Below are positions 62,805 to 64,000 of a DNA stretch of 64,000 bases, piece after piece; the first letter of the stretch is position 1, and each line of letters begins with the position of its first letter. The stretch is taken from NCBI RefSeq assembly GCF_003751605.1, contig NZ_RJVJ01000001.1, positions 930,001-994,000 of the forward strand, read 5' to 3'. A model generated the notes under the pieces. That model saw only the letters and a list, made by a program, of their open reading frames with translations. It made no database searches and was not told the origin of the DNA. A program made the position numbers and the translations under genes. This DNA comes from Kitasatospora cineracea (GTDB taxonomy: Bacteria; Actinomycetota; Actinomycetes; Streptomycetales; Streptomycetaceae).

Positions 62805-63761
62805 TCACGCCGGGACGATCACGTCCTGGGTGCCGGGGACGCCGTCGGCCAGCAGCACCGCGTCCACCGGGGTGTTGCGCTTGACCAGGGCCAGCGCGAT
62901 CGGGCCCAGCTCGTGGTGGCGGGCCGAGGAGGTGACGAAGCCGACCGGACGCTCCTGGCCCTCGACGCGGACCTCGGCGCCGTGCGCGGGCAGCTTCTCC
63001 TCGGTGCCGTCCAGGTGCAGGAAGACCAGGCGGCGCGGGGGCCGGCCCAGGTTGTGCACCCGGGCGACCGTCTCCTGGCCCCGGTAGCAGCCCTTCTGCA
63101 GGTGCACGGCGCTGCCCAGCCAGTCCACCTCGTGCGGGATGGTGCGGTGGTCGGTCTCGAAGCCGAGCCGCGGCCGGTGCCCCTCGACCCGCAGCGCCTC
63201 GTACGCCCAGACGCCCGCCGCCGGGCCGAACTCCTCGGCGGCCGCGGCGAGTTCGGCGCGCGGGAGGAACAGGTCGCGGCCCCACGGGAGTTCGCGCACC
63301 GCGGCGGCCCGCTCGACCGGGGCGGTGGAGCCGGCCGGCAGGAAGACGACCGCGTACTGCTCGGTGGCGTCGGCGACCTCGACCCGGTTCCAGAACTTCA
63401 TCGACTCCAGGTACTTCACCAGCGCGGGAGCGTCGCCCGGCTCGACGTGGATCCAGGTGGTCTCCCCGTCGTCGACCAGGTAGAGCGCGTGCTCCACGTG
63501 CCCGTTCGGGGAGAGCACCAGCGCCTCGGTGGCGTGCTGCGGCGGCAGCTCGCTGACGTGCTGGGTGAGCAGCAGGTGCAGCCAGCTCAGCCGGTCCGGG
63601 CCGGTCGCGGTGATCACGCCGCGGTGCGACAGGTCCACGAAGCCGCGCCCCGCGGCCAGCGCGCGCTGCTCGCGGAACAGGTCGCCGTAGTGGGCGGCGA
63701 CCCCCTCGTCGGGACCTTCGGCGGCAACGGCACCGGGCAGGGCAAGCAGCGGGCTCTTCAT
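62805..63761 (-). CDS. ygfZ: YgfZ/GcvT folate-binding Fe-S cluster protein
   Basis: 318 residues. GcvT-like fold with GVITATGPDRLSWLHLLLTQHV, LYLVDDGETTWIHVEPG, and the family signature LQKGCYRGQETVARVHNLG (KGCYxGQE with the essential Cys). A beta-barrel end (ERPVGFVTSSARHHELGPIALALVKR, two pieces) completes it. It helps repair or mature Fe-S clusters using tetrahydrofolate. The start at 63761 leaves 10 bp to the stop of the Nur-like gene, so the two are probably cotranscribed. Confidence 0.93.
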   Translation of the reverse strand: MKSPLLALPGAVAAEGPDEGVAAHYGDLFREQRALAAGRGFVDLSHRGVITATGPDRLSWLHLLLTQHVSELPPQHATEALVLSPNGHVEHALYLVDDGETTWIHVEPGDAPALVKYLESMKFWNRVEVADATEQYAVVFLPAGSTAPVERAAAVRELPWGRDLFLPRAELAAAAEEFGPAAGVWAYEALRVEGHRPRLGFETDHRTIPHEVDWLGSAVHLQKGCYRGQETVARVHNLGRPPRRLVFLHLDGTEEKLPAHGAEVRVEGQERPVGFVTSSARHHELGPIALALVKRNTPVDAVLLADGVPGTQDVIVPA

Positions 63762-63771
63762 ACCGGTCAGC

Positions 63772-64000
63772 TTACGACCGCCCGCCAGCCAGCTTGGCGG
63801 TGCAGTCGGCGCAGCGGCCGAAGATGGCGAAGTGCTTGAGGTCGGTGTCGAAGCCGTGCTCGGTGCGCAGGCTGTCGATCAGCGGGGCGGCGATCGCGGT
63901 GTCGGTCTCGGTGACCCCGTCGCAGTCCCGGCAGACCAGGTGCAGGTGGGTGTGCCGGCCGGCCAGGTGGTAGGTGGGGGCGCCGTGGCCGAGGTGGGCG
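63772..64000 (-). CDS. nur: Fur-family regulator, Nur-like (partial, N-terminus outside window)
   Basis: Last 75 residues of a Fur-family repressor. The stretch HLGHGAPTYHLAGRHTHLHLVCRDC is close to Streptomyces Nur, the nickel-responsive regulator of nickel uptake and superoxide dismutases. His-x-His-x-His metal ligands are kept (HTHLH) although Nur has HHHIH. The end has HFAIFGRCADC, giving two CxxC pairs (CRDC and CADC). The gene continues beyond the right edge. It lies just upstream of ygfZ. Confidence 0.85.
   Translation of the reverse strand, partial: AHLGHGAPTYHLAGRHTHLHLVCRDCDGVTETDTAIAAPLIDSLRTEHGFDTDLKHFAIFGRCADCTAKLAGGRS

Overview
The window is chromosomal DNA of a streptomycete-type actinomycete (Streptomyces or a close relative such as Kitasatospora). 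The evidence is the very high GC with G/C-ending codons, many GTG/TTG starts, and a set of genes typical of the group: HelR, CdgB, RsiG, GroEL with tandem CIRCE sites, nagK-nagA with DasR-type operators, MetM/MetO, TerD, dodecin and a Nur-like regulator. No rRNA, tRNA or CRISPR array was found.

Layout. 1-5.8 kb: end of a HAD hydrolase gene, a siderophore-binding lipoprotein, a proline/glutamate-rich membrane protein, a helicase-associated protein and a small secreted protein. 5.9-10.84 kb: a small integrated element carrying a YcxB-like protein, a HTH/DUF5919 regulator, three tiny overlapping ORFs, a small serine resolvase with a GTCTC/GAGAC-rich res-like region, and a large serine integrase. 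It sits inside the 5' end of the XPB-type helicase gene: codons 1-7 remain at 5904-5924, and the rest of the gene (10826-12454) now uses a start codon and ribosome-binding site supplied by the element. An 8-bp TGATCGTG is present at both junctions. This is the most unusual feature of the window.

12.4-22.8 kb: HelR (RNA polymerase recycling ATPase), CutC, a PadR-regulated membrane/ABC-exporter cluster with a shared operator-like motif, an HD hydrolase and a Uma2 nuclease. 22.9-31.5 kb: groEL, a cold-shock gene, a metM-metO methionine module under a SAM-I riboswitch, then gpgS, otsA and otsB (glucosylglycerate and trehalose synthesis). 31.6-38.2 kb: an amino-sugar catabolic region (binding lipoprotein, DeoR regulator, AgaS-like SIS protein, NagK, NagA, class II aldolase) with DasR-like operators. 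38.2-45.2 kb: a carbohydrate-binding membrane protein, the diguanylate cyclase CdgB, a flavin reductase, ArfB, TerD and membrane proteins.

45.2-55 kb: folate genes (folK, folB, NTF2-like, folP, folE) with ftsH, hpt and tilS on the minus strand, interrupted by an MprF/LysX-type protein and an esterase. 56-64 kb: a DUF2342 metalloprotease, DacB, inorganic pyrophosphatase, dodecin, asparaginase, the c-di-GMP-responsive anti-sigma factor RsiG, Dtd, a nine-unit 19-bp dyad repeat array, YgfZ and the end of a Nur-like Fur regulator. Three copies of a dispersed palindromic intergenic repeat lie near 15.0, 30.2 and 47.9 kb.
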